From NCBI RefSeq assembly GCF_001905345.1, contig NZ_LFBV01000008.1, positions 124,001 to 188,000 of the forward strand: DNA of 64,000 bases, written 5' to 3'. Of this stretch, positions 42,032 to 51,131 are shown piece after piece. Both the position numbers and the translations under genes were made by a program. The first letter of the stretch is position 1. Every line of letters starts with the position of its first letter. The notes beneath the pieces were generated by a model, which was not told the origin of the DNA, ran no database searches, and saw only the letters and a program-made list of their open reading frames with translations. This DNA is from Streptomyces uncialis (GTDB taxonomy: Bacteria; Actinomycetota; Actinomycetes; Streptomycetales; Streptomycetaceae).

Positions 42032-42559
42032 CTAGCGCTTGCTGTACTGCGGAGCCTTGCGGGCCTTCTTGAGACCGGCCTTCTTCCGCTCGACCGCGCG
42101 GTCGTCGCGGCGAAGGAAGCCGGCCTTCTTGAGGGCGCCGCGGTTGCTGTCGACGTCGGCCTCGTTCAGCGCACGGGCGACACCGAGACGCAGGGCACCG
42201 GCCTGGCCGGAGACACCGCCGCCGGAGATACGGGCGACGACGTCGTAACGGTCGTCGAGCTCAAGAACCTTGAAGGGCTCGTTGACTTCCTGCTGGTGCA
42301 CCTTGTTGGGGAAGTAGTCCTCAAGGGTGCGACCGTTGATCTTCCACTTGCCGGTGCCCGGGACGATCCGGACGCGGGCGATCGCGTTCTTGCGACGGCC
42401 CAGGCCCGCGGCGGGCTGGGGGTCGCCGAAGCGGCCGTCCAGCTCGTCCGACTCGGACGAGTACTCGCCGTCGACGGGCGCCTCGGACTCGGTGGTGTAC
42501 TGCTCGATGTCGACAACCTCGGTCTCGTCGAGAGGCTGCTCAACAGTGGTCTCGGCCAC
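42032..42559 (-). CDS. rpsI: 30S ribosomal protein S9
   Basis: The 175-residue S9 has an acidic N-terminal extension of about 45 residues (MAETTVEQPLDETEVVDIEQ) before the conserved domain GRRKNAIARVRIVPGTGKW. It ends with the basic tail KKARKAPQYSKR that reaches the decoding-site tRNA. The usual bacterial length is about 130. The GTG at 42559 has GAGGAGA upstream. It forms a two-gene unit with rplM, 41 bp apart. Confidence 0.98.
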   Translation of the reverse strand: MAETTVEQPLDETEVVDIEQYTTESEAPVDGEYSSESDELDGRFGDPQPAAGLGRRKNAIARVRIVPGTGKWKINGRTLEDYFPNKVHQQEVNEPFKVLELDDRYDVVARISGGGVSGQAGALRLGVARALNEADVDSNRGALKKAGFLRRDDRAVERKKAGLKKARKAPQYSKR

Positions 42560-42600
42560 GATTCTCCTCAGATTCTGTTCAGTCTTAGGGGTGGCCGGAA

Positions 42601-43044
42601 CTACTGCGCGACCTGGGTGATCTCGAACGGCACCGGCTGCTGGGCAGCGTGGGGGTGCTGGTCGCCCGAGTAGACCTTCAGCTTGGACAGCATCTGACGG
42701 CCCAGGGTGTTCTTGGGGAGCATGCCCTTGACGGCCTTCTCGACGGCCTTCTCGGGGTTCTTGTCCAGCAGCTCGTCGTAGCGGACGGAGCGCAGACCGC
42801 CCGGGTACCCGGAGTGGCGGTACGCCATCTTCTGGGTCCGCTTGTTGCCGGACAGGTGCACCTTGTCCGCGTTGATGATGACGACGAAGTCACCAGCATC
42901 GACGTGGGGGGCATAGATCGGCTTGTGCTTGCCCCGCAGGAGGGTGGCGGCCGTAGTCGCCAGGCGGCCCAGGACGACGTCCCGGGCATCGATGACGTGC
43001 CACTGGCGGGTGATATCGCCGGGCTTGGGGCTGAACGTACGCAC
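42601..43044 (-). CDS. rplM: 50S ribosomal protein L13
   Basis: The 147-residue L13 starts MRTFSPKPGDITRQWHVIDA from the GTG at 43042-43044. It has GRLATTAATLLRGKHKP, the NADKVHLSGNKRTQK segment and GMLPKNTLGRQML. The frame runs far upstream but has no L13 sequence there. It is the first gene of rplM-rpsI and is preceded by a 487-bp divergent region. Confidence 0.98.
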   Translation of the reverse strand: MRTFSPKPGDITRQWHVIDARDVVLGRLATTAATLLRGKHKPIYAPHVDAGDFVVIINADKVHLSGNKRTQKMAYRHSGYPGGLRSVRYDELLDKNPEKAVEKAVKGMLPKNTLGRQMLSKLKVYSGDQHPHAAQQPVPFEITQVAQ

Positions 43045-43531
43045 GGTTCGTAGCCTTCGCTTCTTCAGTGAATGGGTCCTGACAAGGCCACCCAGACGAT
43101 CACGACAGCCCTTGCCGCACATCGGTGACGCAACCGAGTGCTTGCCGCTGGTCATCGGCCCGGTGGACCGGTGTAAGGGCCCCTCACGTGAGAATGAGCA
43201 AGCCAATACACATAACGAACCAACAGAATACCCGCCGCCACCCGGACGGGTCAAAATGACCTCCCCCGACCCGCAAAACCCCAGGTGAAAGCCCACGCCC
43301 CACACCCACGAGCCCCGCCCCGGACCCCGCCACGAGCCACCCGGGGGACGCCCGGAGGAGCCCCCCGGAGGGACGCGGGGAGCCACGCGCCCACGAGCGG
43401 CCCGCACCCGGACGGACACGTCCGGAACTGGAACCCCGGGACCGCGAAGCACCACAGGTACGCGCGGGACCCGAGGAGCCGGCGAGGGCCGGGCGGCACC
43501 CCCCAAGGCGCCCCCGCCAGGAGTAAGTAGG
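43045..43531. other. Divergent region upstream of rplM
   Basis: This 487-bp spacer has two parts. 43045-43280 is relatively AT-rich near 43190-43230 and should hold the rplM promoter and leader, although I cannot pick a firm -35/-10. 43290-43520 is very GC-rich and contains a diverged member of the intergenic repeat family (GACGCGGGGAGCCACGCGCC followed by CACGAGCGGCCCGCACCCGG). No gene is seen. Confidence 0.45.
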
Positions 43532-44482
43532 ATGCCCCGCATGACCTTTGGGCAGGGGGAACCCCCATGGGGTTCCGGGGGATCGCACACACCGTGGAAC
43601 CAGGGACAGCCCGGGAACCAGGGACAGCCGGGGCACCAGGGACAGCCGGGGCACCAGGGACCGGGCCAGGGCCCCGACAGCGGTCCCACCCCGGACTGGG
43701 CCGCGCTCGCGGAAGCCTCCGCGGCCCGCACCCGCCGCAAACGCCTGCTGATGATCGGCGGCAGCGTCCTCGCCACCCTGGCGATCGGCGCGGCCGTCGC
43801 CGTGGCGATCGTCAGCACGGACAACGGCGACAAGGACGACGCCTCCCCCACCGCCCTGCCCACCGCGTCGGACCTGCCGAGCGACACGACCCAGCCGGTC
43901 CCCTCCTTCGCGGCGACCACCCCGCCGCCCCCGCCGGACCCCAAGGACTTCATCTCCAGCGCGGCCAAGGACAAGGCCCCGATCAGCCCCGGGAGCCTCT
44001 TCCCCGGCTCCCAGCTGACGATGGGCACGGAGGTGTACAAGAAGGGGGCGACGGGCTCCACCACGAACTGCGCGAGCGTCGCCCGCGGTGATCTGCGCCA
44101 GGTCCTCAGCGGCAACGGCTGCACCCGGATGATGCGGGCGACCTACGTCAAGGGCAAGAACGCCGTCACCATCGGCGTCGCGCTCTTCGACACGGAGGCC
44201 AAGGCCCGCAAGGCCAAGGAGCAGGCGGACAAGGGCAATCTGCTGTCCCTCAGCGGCGCCGGGGTCTCCGGCTTCTGCAACACCGTGGTGTGCCGCACCA
44301 CCGCGAACTCCTACGGCCGGTACGCCTACTTCACGGTCGCCGGCTGGACCAGCGGCAAGAACGTCACCGCGAAGGACAGCACGGTCTACCGCACCGGGGA
44401 CGACGTCGCCGAGTTCGCGTTCCAGCAGATCATCCGCCGGGGCGAGGCCCAGGCGTCGGCCGCCGCCGAACAGCCCCTCTGA
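43532..44482 (+). CDS. Membrane-anchored protein of unknown function with Gln/Gly/Pro repeat head
   Basis: This 316-residue protein has a cytoplasmic head with tandem QPGHQGQPGHQG-type repeats (about residues 22-45), a basic stop (RTRRKR) and one membrane helix (LMIGGSVLATLAIGAAVAVA, 72-94). A Pro/Thr linker follows, then an extracellular domain of about 170 residues with four Cys (TNCASV, GNGCTRM, GFCNTVVCRT). The domain is not recognised. The ATG at 43532 has GGAG eight bases upstream. It lies between rplM and truA on the opposite strand, interrupting an otherwise continuous minus-strand ribosomal region. Confidence 0.8.
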   Translation: MPRMTFGQGEPPWGSGGSHTPWNQGQPGNQGQPGHQGQPGHQGPGQGPDSGPTPDWAALAEASAARTRRKRLLMIGGSVLATLAIGAAVAVAIVSTDNGDKDDASPTALPTASDLPSDTTQPVPSFAATTPPPPPDPKDFISSAAKDKAPISPGSLFPGSQLTMGTEVYKKGATGSTTNCASVARGDLRQVLSGNGCTRMMRATYVKGKNAVTIGVALFDTEAKARKAKEQADKGNLLSLSGAGVSGFCNTVVCRTTANSYGRYAYFTVAGWTSGKNVTAKDSTVYRTGDDVAEFAFQQIIRRGEAQASAAAEQPL

Positions 44483-44540
44483 CCCGCCCGGCCCGGCTCC
44501 CGTACCGCCCCCGCCCGGCCCCGTTACCGTCCCCGGCGGG

Positions 44541-45398
44541 TCAGCAGCACCCGGCCCCGGGCAGCGTCCGCTTGTTGCGCGCCGCGCGGCTCCGCTCGGC
44601 GAGCAGCTCGTCGGCGGGGTACGCGACCTCCTCCAGGGTGAGTCCGTGCGGTCGCACCACATGCACGGCGGAGTCCCGGACCCCCGCGGCCAGCACCTTC
44701 GCGGGCCACTCGGGGCCCCGGTGCCCGTCGCCCACGAACAGCAGCGCGCCGATCAGCGAACGCACCATGTTGTGGCAGAACGCGTCGGCCCGGACCGTCG
44801 CGGTGACGACCCCGTCGCTCCCCCGGGTCAGGAAGAGTTCCTGGAGGGTGCGGATGGTGGTGGCCCCCTCACGCCGCTTGCAGTACGCGGCGAAGTCGTG
44901 CTCCCCGACGAGCCCTCGGGCGGCCTCGTTCATCGCGTCCACGTCGAGCGGCCAGTCGTGCCAGAGGACGTGTCCGCGCAGCAGCGGATCGACGCCCCCG
45001 GGGTGGTCGGTCACCCGGTACGCGTACCGCCGCCAGATCGCCGAGAAACGGGCGTTGAACCCGGCGGGGGCCTCCTCGGCCCGCCATACCCGGACATCCT
45101 TCGGCAGCCGCCCCGCGAGCCGCTTCAGCAGCTTCTCGCGGTGCTCCTCCCACACCCCGGCGGCGATGTCCACATGCGCGACCTGGCCGCGCGCGTGCAC
45201 CCCCGCGTCGGTCCGTCCGGCGACCGTCAGCTCGTACGAGCGGTCCCCCGAGCGGGTCACCGTCCGCAGCGCGTCCTCGATCTCGCCCTGCACGGTCCGC
45301 CGGCCCCCGGCCTGCTTGGCCCAGCCGGAGAAGTCCGCACCGTCGTAGCCCAGGTCCAGCCGCACCCGGACGAAACCGGGCTCCACCTCGTCGCTCAC
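44541..45398 (-). CDS. truA: tRNA pseudouridine(38-40) synthase
   Basis: TruA makes pseudouridine at positions 38-40 of the tRNA anticodon arm. The 285-residue protein has VRLDLGYDGADFSGWAKQ, the catalytic Asp in VAGRTDAGVHARGQVAH, and FNARFSAIWRRYAYRV. The GTG at 45398 has GGAGGATGAGGGT upstream. It is 96 bp after rplQ, with a strong hairpin between them. Confidence 0.97.
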   Translation of the reverse strand: MSDEVEPGFVRVRLDLGYDGADFSGWAKQAGGRRTVQGEIEDALRTVTRSGDRSYELTVAGRTDAGVHARGQVAHVDIAAGVWEEHREKLLKRLAGRLPKDVRVWRAEEAPAGFNARFSAIWRRYAYRVTDHPGGVDPLLRGHVLWHDWPLDVDAMNEAARGLVGEHDFAAYCKRREGATTIRTLQELFLTRGSDGVVTATVRADAFCHNMVRSLIGALLFVGDGHRGPEWPAKVLAAGVRDSAVHVVRPHGLTLEEVAYPADELLAERSRAARNKRTLPGAGCC

Positions 45399-45445
45399 AC
45401 CCTCATCCTCCCAGCTCACAGAGTCACGGACGTATGACAGCCGAA

Positions 45446-45477
45446 AGCGGGCCCGCCCCGCAGGGGGCGGACCCGCT
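45446..45477 (-). terminator. Terminator hairpin after rplQ
   Basis: AGCGGGcCCGCCCC and GGGGCGGaCCCGCT form a long stem with one mismatch around a short loop, 18 bp beyond the rplQ stop, followed on the minus strand by TTTC. It may end or attenuate the alpha-operon transcript before truA. Confidence 0.7.
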
Positions 45478-45494
45478 TCTCGCACGCGCGAGCG

Positions 45495-46007
45495 TCAGGC
45501 GTCCTTGGACTCGCCCTCGGCGTCGGCGGGCTTGGCGTCCTCGACGGCCTCGTCGGACTTCGTCTCGGGGGCGTCCTTCTTCAGGGCGTCCTCCTTGACG
45601 GCACGCTTGGTGGCCGCCTCGGCCTCACCGGTGGCCTCCTGCGCCACGGTCAGGGCCTCCACCAGCTCGATGACCGCCATGGGCGCGTTGTCGCCCCGAC
45701 GGTTGCCGATCTTGGTGATACGGGTGTAGCCACCCGGGCGGTTCTCGTAGCGCGGGCCGATCTCCGTGAAGAGCGTGTGCACGATGCTCTTGTCGGTGAT
45801 GACCTGGAGCACCTGACGGCGGTTGTGAAGGTCGCCCTTCTTCGCCTTGGTGACCAGACGCTCGGCGTAGGGCCGCAGACGGCGGGCCTTGGCCTCGGTG
45901 GTCGTGATACGGCCGTGCTCGAACAGCGCCTTGGCGAGGTTCGCCAGCAGCAGCTTCTCGTGCGCGGCGCTGCCGCCCAGACGGGCACCCTTGGCGGGCT
46001 TCGGCAT
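45495..46007 (-). CDS. rplQ: 50S ribosomal protein L17
   Basis: The 170-residue L17 starts MPKPAKGARLGGSAAHEKLL, with the family block RITTTEAKARRLRPYAERLVTKAK. The C-terminal ~50 residues are Ala/Glu/Lys/Asp-rich and absent from the 127-residue E. coli protein. AAGGAGAAACACC precedes the ATG at 46007. It follows rpoA by 155 bp. Confidence 0.98.
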   Translation of the reverse strand: MPKPAKGARLGGSAAHEKLLLANLAKALFEHGRITTTEAKARRLRPYAERLVTKAKKGDLHNRRQVLQVITDKSIVHTLFTEIGPRYENRPGGYTRITKIGNRRGDNAPMAVIELVEALTVAQEATGEAEAATKRAVKEDALKKDAPETKSDEAVEDAKPADAEGESKDA

Positions 46008-46162
46008 GGTGTTTCTCCTTGTGTGCTGCACCGGCCGTGTCAGGTACCGGTGACAGTTCCCGTGGGGCGGCTGCCCCGCGGAAGTCCGTCGGGCCGACGG
46101 ATCGGCCCGGCGTCACGCACCGGCGGGGCGCCCGGAGAACCGGGCACCCCGCCGGACGGCGA

Positions 46163-47185
46163 CTAGTACTGCTCGGTCTCCACGAACCCGGCGTCCGCGT
46201 CGTCGTCGGCGCCGAAGGCGTCGGCGGCGGCGGTCGGGTCGAATCCGGGCGGGCTGTCCTTGAGCGCGAGGCCCATACCGGCCAGCTTCGCCTTGACCTC
46301 GTCGATGGACTTGGCGCCGAAGTTACGGATGTCCAGCAGGTCCGCCTCGGACCGCGCGACGAGCTCACCCACGGAGTGGATGCCCTCACGCTTGAGGCAG
46401 TTGTAGGACCGGACCGTGAGCTCCAGCTCCTCGATCGGCAGCGCGAGATCGGCGGCGAGGGCGGCGTCCGTCGGGGACGGGCCCATGTCGATGCCCTCGG
46501 CGTCGATGTTCAGCTCGCGCGCGAGACCGAACAGCTCGACCAGGGTCTTGCCGGCCGACGCCATGGCGTCACGGGGACGCATGGCCTGCTTGGTCTCGAC
46601 GTCGACGATGAGCTTGTCGAAGTCGGTGCGCTGCTCGACGCGGGTCGCCTCGACCTTGTACGTGACCTTGAGGACCGGCGAGTAGATCGAGTCGACCGGG
46701 ATACGGCCGATCTCCTGGCCGACCTGCTTGTTCTGCACGGCGGAGACATAGCCGCGGCCGCGCTCGACGGTCAGCTCCATCTCCAGCTTGCCCTTGCCGT
46801 TGAGCGTGGCGAGGACGAGGTCGGGGTTGTGGACCTCGACACCGGCCGGGGGCGCGATGTCGGCGGCGGTGACCAGACCCGGGCCCTGCTTGCGCAGGTA
46901 CATCACGACGGGCTCGTCGTGCTCCGAGGAGACGACGAGCTGCTTGATGTTGAGGATCTGGTCGGTCACGTCCTCCTTGACACCCGGCACGGTGGTGAAC
47001 TCGTGCAGGACCCCGTCGACGCGGATCGACGTGACCGCCGCACCCGGGATCGACGACAGGAGCGTACGGCGCAGGGAGTTGCCGAGGGTGTAACCGAAGC
47101 CCGGCTCCAGCGGCTCGATCACGAACCGGGAACGGAACTCGTCGACGACCTCTTCGGTCAACGACGGACGCTGAGCGATCAGCAT
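46163..47185 (-). CDS. rpoA: RNA polymerase alpha subunit
   Basis: The 340-residue alpha subunit has the dimerising N-terminal domain (FVIEPLEPGFGYTLGNSLRR, LLSSIPGAAVTSIRVDGVLHEF) and the C-terminal domain that contacts UP elements and activators (EELELTVRSYNCLKREGIHS, IRNFGAKSIDEVKAKL), with an acidic tail. It sits directly after rpsK; the rpsD gene that separates them in E. coli is absent. Confidence 0.99.
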   Translation of the reverse strand: MLIAQRPSLTEEVVDEFRSRFVIEPLEPGFGYTLGNSLRRTLLSSIPGAAVTSIRVDGVLHEFTTVPGVKEDVTDQILNIKQLVVSSEHDEPVVMYLRKQGPGLVTAADIAPPAGVEVHNPDLVLATLNGKGKLEMELTVERGRGYVSAVQNKQVGQEIGRIPVDSIYSPVLKVTYKVEATRVEQRTDFDKLIVDVETKQAMRPRDAMASAGKTLVELFGLARELNIDAEGIDMGPSPTDAALAADLALPIEELELTVRSYNCLKREGIHSVGELVARSEADLLDIRNFGAKSIDEVKAKLAGMGLALKDSPPGFDPTAAADAFGADDDADAGFVETEQY

Positions 47186-47334
47186 GAGGAAATCAGATCC
47201 TTCTGTCGTGGACGCCCGCTATTTGACGTCCGACGGTTACTGCGTACGACAAGGGTACGGGCGACACGCCCCAGCGAAGGGTGGCATGTCGCCCGAAGTC
47301 CCACATCGACCACAGATGCGTAACGCACCTGAGG

Positions 47335-47739
47335 TCAGACACGCCTCCGCTTGGGCGGACGGCAGCCGTTGTGCGGAGTCGGGGTGACGTCCTGGATGGA
47401 GCCGACCTCAAGACCGGTCGCCTGAAGCGAACGGATCGCGGTCTCACGGCCGGAGCCGGGACCCTTGACGAAGACGTCCACCTTGCGCATGCCGTGCTCC
47501 TGCGCGCGGCGGGCGGCCGACTCGGCGGCCATCTGCGCGGCGAACGGGGTCGACTTGCGCGAGCCCTTGAAGCCGACGTGGCCGGCGGAGGCCCAGGAGA
47601 TCACGTTGCCCGTGGGGTCCGTGATCGAGACGATGGTGTTGTTGAACGTGCTCTTGATGTGCGCGTGGCCATGAGCGACGTTCTTCTTTTCCTTGCGGCG
47701 CACCTTCTTGGCAGCGCCCTGACGACCCTTGGGGGGCAT
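47335..47739 (-). CDS. rpsK: 30S ribosomal protein S11
   Basis: The 134-residue S11 has the conserved HIKSTFNNTIVSITDPTGNV, GSRKSTPFAAQMAAE and the ending DVTPTPHNGCRPPKRRRV. GTAGGAGATATAG precedes the ATG at 47739. It follows rpsM by 64 bp. Confidence 0.99.
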   Translation of the reverse strand: MPPKGRQGAAKKVRRKEKKNVAHGHAHIKSTFNNTIVSITDPTGNVISWASAGHVGFKGSRKSTPFAAQMAAESAARRAQEHGMRKVDVFVKGPGSGRETAIRSLQATGLEVGSIQDVTPTPHNGCRPPKRRRV

Positions 47740-47803
47740 CTATATCTCCTACGGGAGGTGGTCGGTCCTACAGCGAAGACCGCTTACTGGCGTCCGCTGC
47801 GGA

Positions 47804-48184
47804 CTACTTCTTGCCCGGCTTCTTCTTACCGGCGATGGCGCGACGCGGGCCCTTGCGGGTGCGGGCGTTGGTGCTGGTGCGCTGACCGTGGACGGGCAGG
47901 CCACGGCGGTGGCGCAGACCCTGGTAGCAGCCGATCTCGACCTTGCGGCGGATGTCGGCCTGCACCTCGCGACGGAGGTCACCCTCGGTCTTGAGGTTGT
48001 TGTCCACGTACTCGCGGATCTTGACCAGCTCCTCCTCGGAGAGGTCACGAACGCGGGTGTTCGGGTTAACACCGGTCTCGGCCAGCGTCAGCTGCGACAG
48101 GGTCCGGCCGATGCCGAACACATAGGTGAGGGCGACCTCCACACGCTTTTCACGCGGGATGTCAACACCGGAAACGCGTGCCAT
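47804..48184 (-). CDS. rpsM: 30S ribosomal protein S13
   Basis: The 126-residue S13 starts MARVSGVDIPREKRVEVALT, has the helix-hairpin-helix YVFGIGRTLSQ and ends with the basic LRHRRGLPVHGQRTSTNART tail contacting tRNA at the 30S head. A 192-bp spacer separates it from rpmJ. Confidence 0.99.
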   Translation of the reverse strand: MARVSGVDIPREKRVEVALTYVFGIGRTLSQLTLAETGVNPNTRVRDLSEEELVKIREYVDNNLKTEGDLRREVQADIRRKVEIGCYQGLRHRRGLPVHGQRTSTNARTRKGPRRAIAGKKKPGKK

Positions 48185-48376
48185 TCAATGGCTCCAGTTT
48201 GAGTATTCGGAGGTCTTCCGCAAGGCCCGTCCCGTCCGCCGACCCCACCGGGTGGCGCACACGGGTCCCCGGCCTCCGACCGGGGGTGTCGGACCGTTAC
48301 CGGCCCGTGCCCTGCGTATGTACATATCGTGCTGCGTCGCGCGAGATCTGCGGGGGTGCAGAAGGTGCGGTCTTGC

Positions 48377-48490
48377 TCAGCCCTGGCGCTGCTTGTGGCG
48401 CGGGTTGTCGCAGATGACCATGACCCTGCCGTGACGGCGGATCACCCTGCACTTGTCGCAGATCTTCTTGACGCTCGGCTTGACCTTCAT
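48377..48490 (-). CDS. rpmJ: 50S ribosomal protein L36
   Basis: The 37-residue L36 reads MKVKPSVKKICDKCRVIRRH, then GRVMVICDNPRHKQRQG. It has the zinc ligands Cys11, Cys14, Cys27 and His32 (the C+ form). The frame runs from ATG at 48490 to TGA at 48377-48379. It lies between infA and rpsM as expected. Confidence 0.97.
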   Translation of the reverse strand: MKVKPSVKKICDKCRVIRRHGRVMVICDNPRHKQRQG

Positions 48491-48568
48491 GGGGTGAGGT
48501 TCTCCGGGTCAGTGCCATCACCCCGAACCAGGACCTTTACGGTCCGGCAGCCGGGGTGCGGGCAAGAT

Positions 48569-48790
48569 CTACTTGTAGCGGTAGACGATCCGGCCACGGG
48601 TCAGGTCGTACGGAGACAGCTCCACCACGACCCTGTCGTCAGGGAGAATACGGATGTAGTGCATCCGCATCTTGCCGCTGATGTGTGCCAGGACCTGGTG
48701 GCCGTTCTGGAGCTCGACCTTGAACATGGCGTTCGGAAGAGACTCGACGACAGTGCCCTCGATCTCGATGGCACCTTGCTTCTTGGCCAC
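48569..48790 (-). CDS. infA: Translation initiation factor IF-1
   Basis: The 73-residue OB-fold IF-1 starts MAKKQGAIEIEGTVVESLPN and ends SPYDLTRGRIVYRYK. The GTG at 48790 is preceded by GAAGGGCGAAGC. It leads infA-rpmJ-rpsM-rpsK-rpoA-rplQ. Confidence 0.99.
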   Translation of the reverse strand: MAKKQGAIEIEGTVVESLPNAMFKVELQNGHQVLAHISGKMRMHYIRILPDDRVVVELSPYDLTRGRIVYRYK

Positions 48791-48967
48791 GCTTCGCCCT
48801 TCGAATCGACTACCTTGATCGACTCAGTACGAGCATGCGGACATGCGGGTACACGAGAGCCGACGAGTCAGTCTACGTCAGCGCCCCAGGAAAGACGAAT
48901 CGGGGAATGATGCCCCGTCCGGGAGATCCTTAAGCGGCGCCACGCGGGTACGTGGGGGCGCCACAGG

Positions 48968-48985
48968 CGCGGGACGGGTCCCGCG
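48968..48985 (-). terminator. Hairpin after map
   Basis: CGCGGGAC, two bases and GTCCCGCG form an 8-bp stem 21 bp beyond the map stop, in the 215-bp spacer before infA. The infA promoter should follow in the less GC-rich part, 48790-48890. Confidence 0.5.
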
Positions 48986-49005
48986 GCTCGCGCCCCGCGC
49001 GCGGG

Positions 49006-49842
49006 TCAGCCCAGCGGGTCGGGAGCGGCCGTGACGCCGTACTCGGCGAGCTTGGCCCGGCCGCAGTCGGGGGCCGTGAGCACCAGCGGACCCTCCTCCG
49101 TCAGCGCGACGGAGTGCTCCCAGTGGGAGGACCAGGTGCCGTCGGTGGTGATGACGGTCCAGTCGTCCTCCAGGACCTTGGTCTTCGGGGTGCCCAGCGA
49201 GACCATCGGCTCGATCGCGAGACAGAAGCCGGGGACCAGCTTCGGGCCCTTGCCCCGGCGGCGCTCGACGTAGTTCAGCAGATGCGGCTCCATGTGCATC
49301 TCGGTGCCGATGCCGTGCCCGCCGTAGTCCTGGACGATCCCGTACTTGCCGCCGCCCGAGCGCGGCTGGCGCCGGATGTACGTCTCGATGGCGCGGGACA
49401 CGTCGACCAGCCGGGCGCCGTTGCGCATCGCGGCGATGCCCGCCCACATCGACTCCTCGGTCACCCGGGAGAGCTCGACCAGCTCCGGGGCGTGACCGGA
49501 GCCGACGAACGCGGTGAACGCGGCGTCGCCGTGCCAGCCGTCGACGATGGCGCCCGCGTCCACGGAGATGATGTCGCCGTCCTTCAGCACGACGTCCTCG
49601 CTCGGGATGCCGTGGACGACGACCTCGTTGACGGATGTGCAGATGGTGGCGGGGAAGCCGCCGTAGCCGAGGAAGTTCGACTTGGCGCCGTGCTCGGCGA
49701 TGACCTTGCGGGCCACGTCGTCCAGGTCCTTGGTGGAGGCCCCCGGGACGGCGGCGGCGCGGGTCGCCGCGTGCACGGCTGCGACGACCAGTCCCGCCGC
49801 CCGCATCTTGGCGATCTGGTCGGGGGTCTTGATCTGCACCAT
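49006..49842 (-). CDS. map: Methionine aminopeptidase, type I
   Basis: Map removes the initiator Met from nascent proteins. The 278-residue enzyme starts MVQIKTPDQIAKMRAAGLVV. The metal ligands fall in SVDAGAIVDGWHGDAAF (two Asp), YGGHGIGTEMH (His), FCLAIEPMVSLG (Glu) and SSHWEHSVALTEEG (Glu). The ATG at 49842 follows a weak AAAGG. A repeat-rich 629-bp gap separates it from adk. Confidence 0.97.
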   Translation of the reverse strand: MVQIKTPDQIAKMRAAGLVVAAVHAATRAAAVPGASTKDLDDVARKVIAEHGAKSNFLGYGGFPATICTSVNEVVVHGIPSEDVVLKDGDIISVDAGAIVDGWHGDAAFTAFVGSGHAPELVELSRVTEESMWAGIAAMRNGARLVDVSRAIETYIRRQPRSGGGKYGIVQDYGGHGIGTEMHMEPHLLNYVERRRGKGPKLVPGFCLAIEPMVSLGTPKTKVLEDDWTVITTDGTWSSHWEHSVALTEEGPLVLTAPDCGRAKLAEYGVTAAPDPLG

Positions 49843-49989
49843 GCGGCAGGGGCCTTTCTGAACGGTTCGAGGTCTCCCCCCAACGATACGGACCCGCCAC
49901 ACGCCCCGCGCACACAGCTCCCACGCCCCCCGTGCGGACAGCCCACGGCCCCCAGGCCGCAACCCTGACCCCACCCGTCCCCGTGCGGG

Positions 49990-50400
49990 CAGCCGTAATA
50001 ACCAGGTCTCGACCCCTGAGCGCACCCGTCCCCGTGCGGGTACGACGGGGGGCGCAGTTCCCCGCGCCCCTAGGTCTCGACCCCTGAGCGCACTTGTCCC
50101 CGTGCGGGCAGCCCGTAGTACCCAGGTCGCAACCCCTGACCCCACCCGCTCCCGTGCGGGTACAACGGGGTGCGCAGTTCCCCGTGCCCCTGAAGGGGCC
50201 CGCACCCGACGGACCACAGCAAGAGGCACGATCAAGGGGCGCGGGGAACTGCGCAAAACCACGAGCGACCCGCACCCGGCGGAGAAACCGACACAAGGCA
50301 CCACCGGGCCCGAAGGGGCGCGGGGAACTCCGCAGGGGACGCGAGCCGCCCCGCACAGGGCGAACCGCGGGGCGAAACGGAACCGGGCCCCGGCCCGGAC
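49990..50400. repeat. Intergenic GC-rich repeats (cluster 8)
   Basis: The map-adk spacer (629 bp) contains cores at about 50054, 50172, 50236 and 50316 and a short direct repeat, AGGTCTCGACCCCTGAGCGC, at 50003 and 50071. No copy of the 150-bp module is present. No gene is seen. This is the only repeat cluster inside the ribosomal-gene block. Confidence 0.8.
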
Positions 50401-50471
50401 GCACACTGGGGGAAACCAGGTGCACCGGACCGAGGCCCAGGCAGAACACAGGCGGCGGGTACCGACAGGTA

Positions 50472-51131
50472 CTACGCCGCTTCGCGGCTCCGAAGAGCCT
50501 CCATCGCCCGCCCCGTCACATCCTCGACCTTCCCGAGCGCGGAGATGGTCACGACCAGCCCCTGCTCCCGGTAGAAGTCGATGATCGGCTCGGTCTGCGT
50601 GTGATAGACCTCCAGCCGCTTGCGCACGGTGGCCTCGCTGTCGTCCTCCCGCTGGTACAGCTCCCCGCCGCAGACGTCGCAGACGCCTTCCTTCTCGGGT
50701 CGCTTGTACGTCACGTGGAAGACGTGGCTGGAGTCCTTGCGGCAGATACGGCGGCCGGCGATCCGCTTGACCACCTCGTCCTCGGGGACCTCAAGATCCA
50801 GGACCGCGTCCAGCTTCATGGACTCGGCCTTCAGGGTCTCGTCGAGTGCTACGGCCTGGGACACGTTCCGGGGGAAACCGTCGAGCAGGAATCCCCGCTC
50901 GGCGTCCGGCTGTTCCATACGGTCCTTGGCCATCCCGATGGTTACTTCGTCCGGCACCAGGTTGCCCGCGTCCATGAACGCCTTGGCCTGCTTGCCGAGC
51001 TCCGTGCCCTGACTGATGTTGGCACGGAAGAGGTCGCCCGTGGAGATGTGCGGGATCGAGAGGTTCTTGGCAAGGAACGCGGCCTGCGTACCCTTGCCCG
51101 CACCGGGCGGCCCGACGAGGACGATTCGCAT
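50472..51131 (-). CDS. adk: Adenylate kinase
   Basis: Adk equilibrates AMP, ADP and ATP. The 219-residue long-form enzyme has the P-loop VGPPGAGKGTQAAFLAKNL, the AMP site FLLDGFPRNVSQA and a LID with CDVCGGELYQREDD (partial zinc-site Cys set, with ICRKDSSHVF replacing the first CxxC). Its ATG shares one base with the secY stop (TGATG), so the two are translationally coupled. Confidence 0.98.
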   Translation of the reverse strand: MRIVLVGPPGAGKGTQAAFLAKNLSIPHISTGDLFRANISQGTELGKQAKAFMDAGNLVPDEVTIGMAKDRMEQPDAERGFLLDGFPRNVSQAVALDETLKAESMKLDAVLDLEVPEDEVVKRIAGRRICRKDSSHVFHVTYKRPEKEGVCDVCGGELYQREDDSEATVRKRLEVYHTQTEPIIDFYREQGLVVTISALGKVEDVTGRAMEALRSREAA

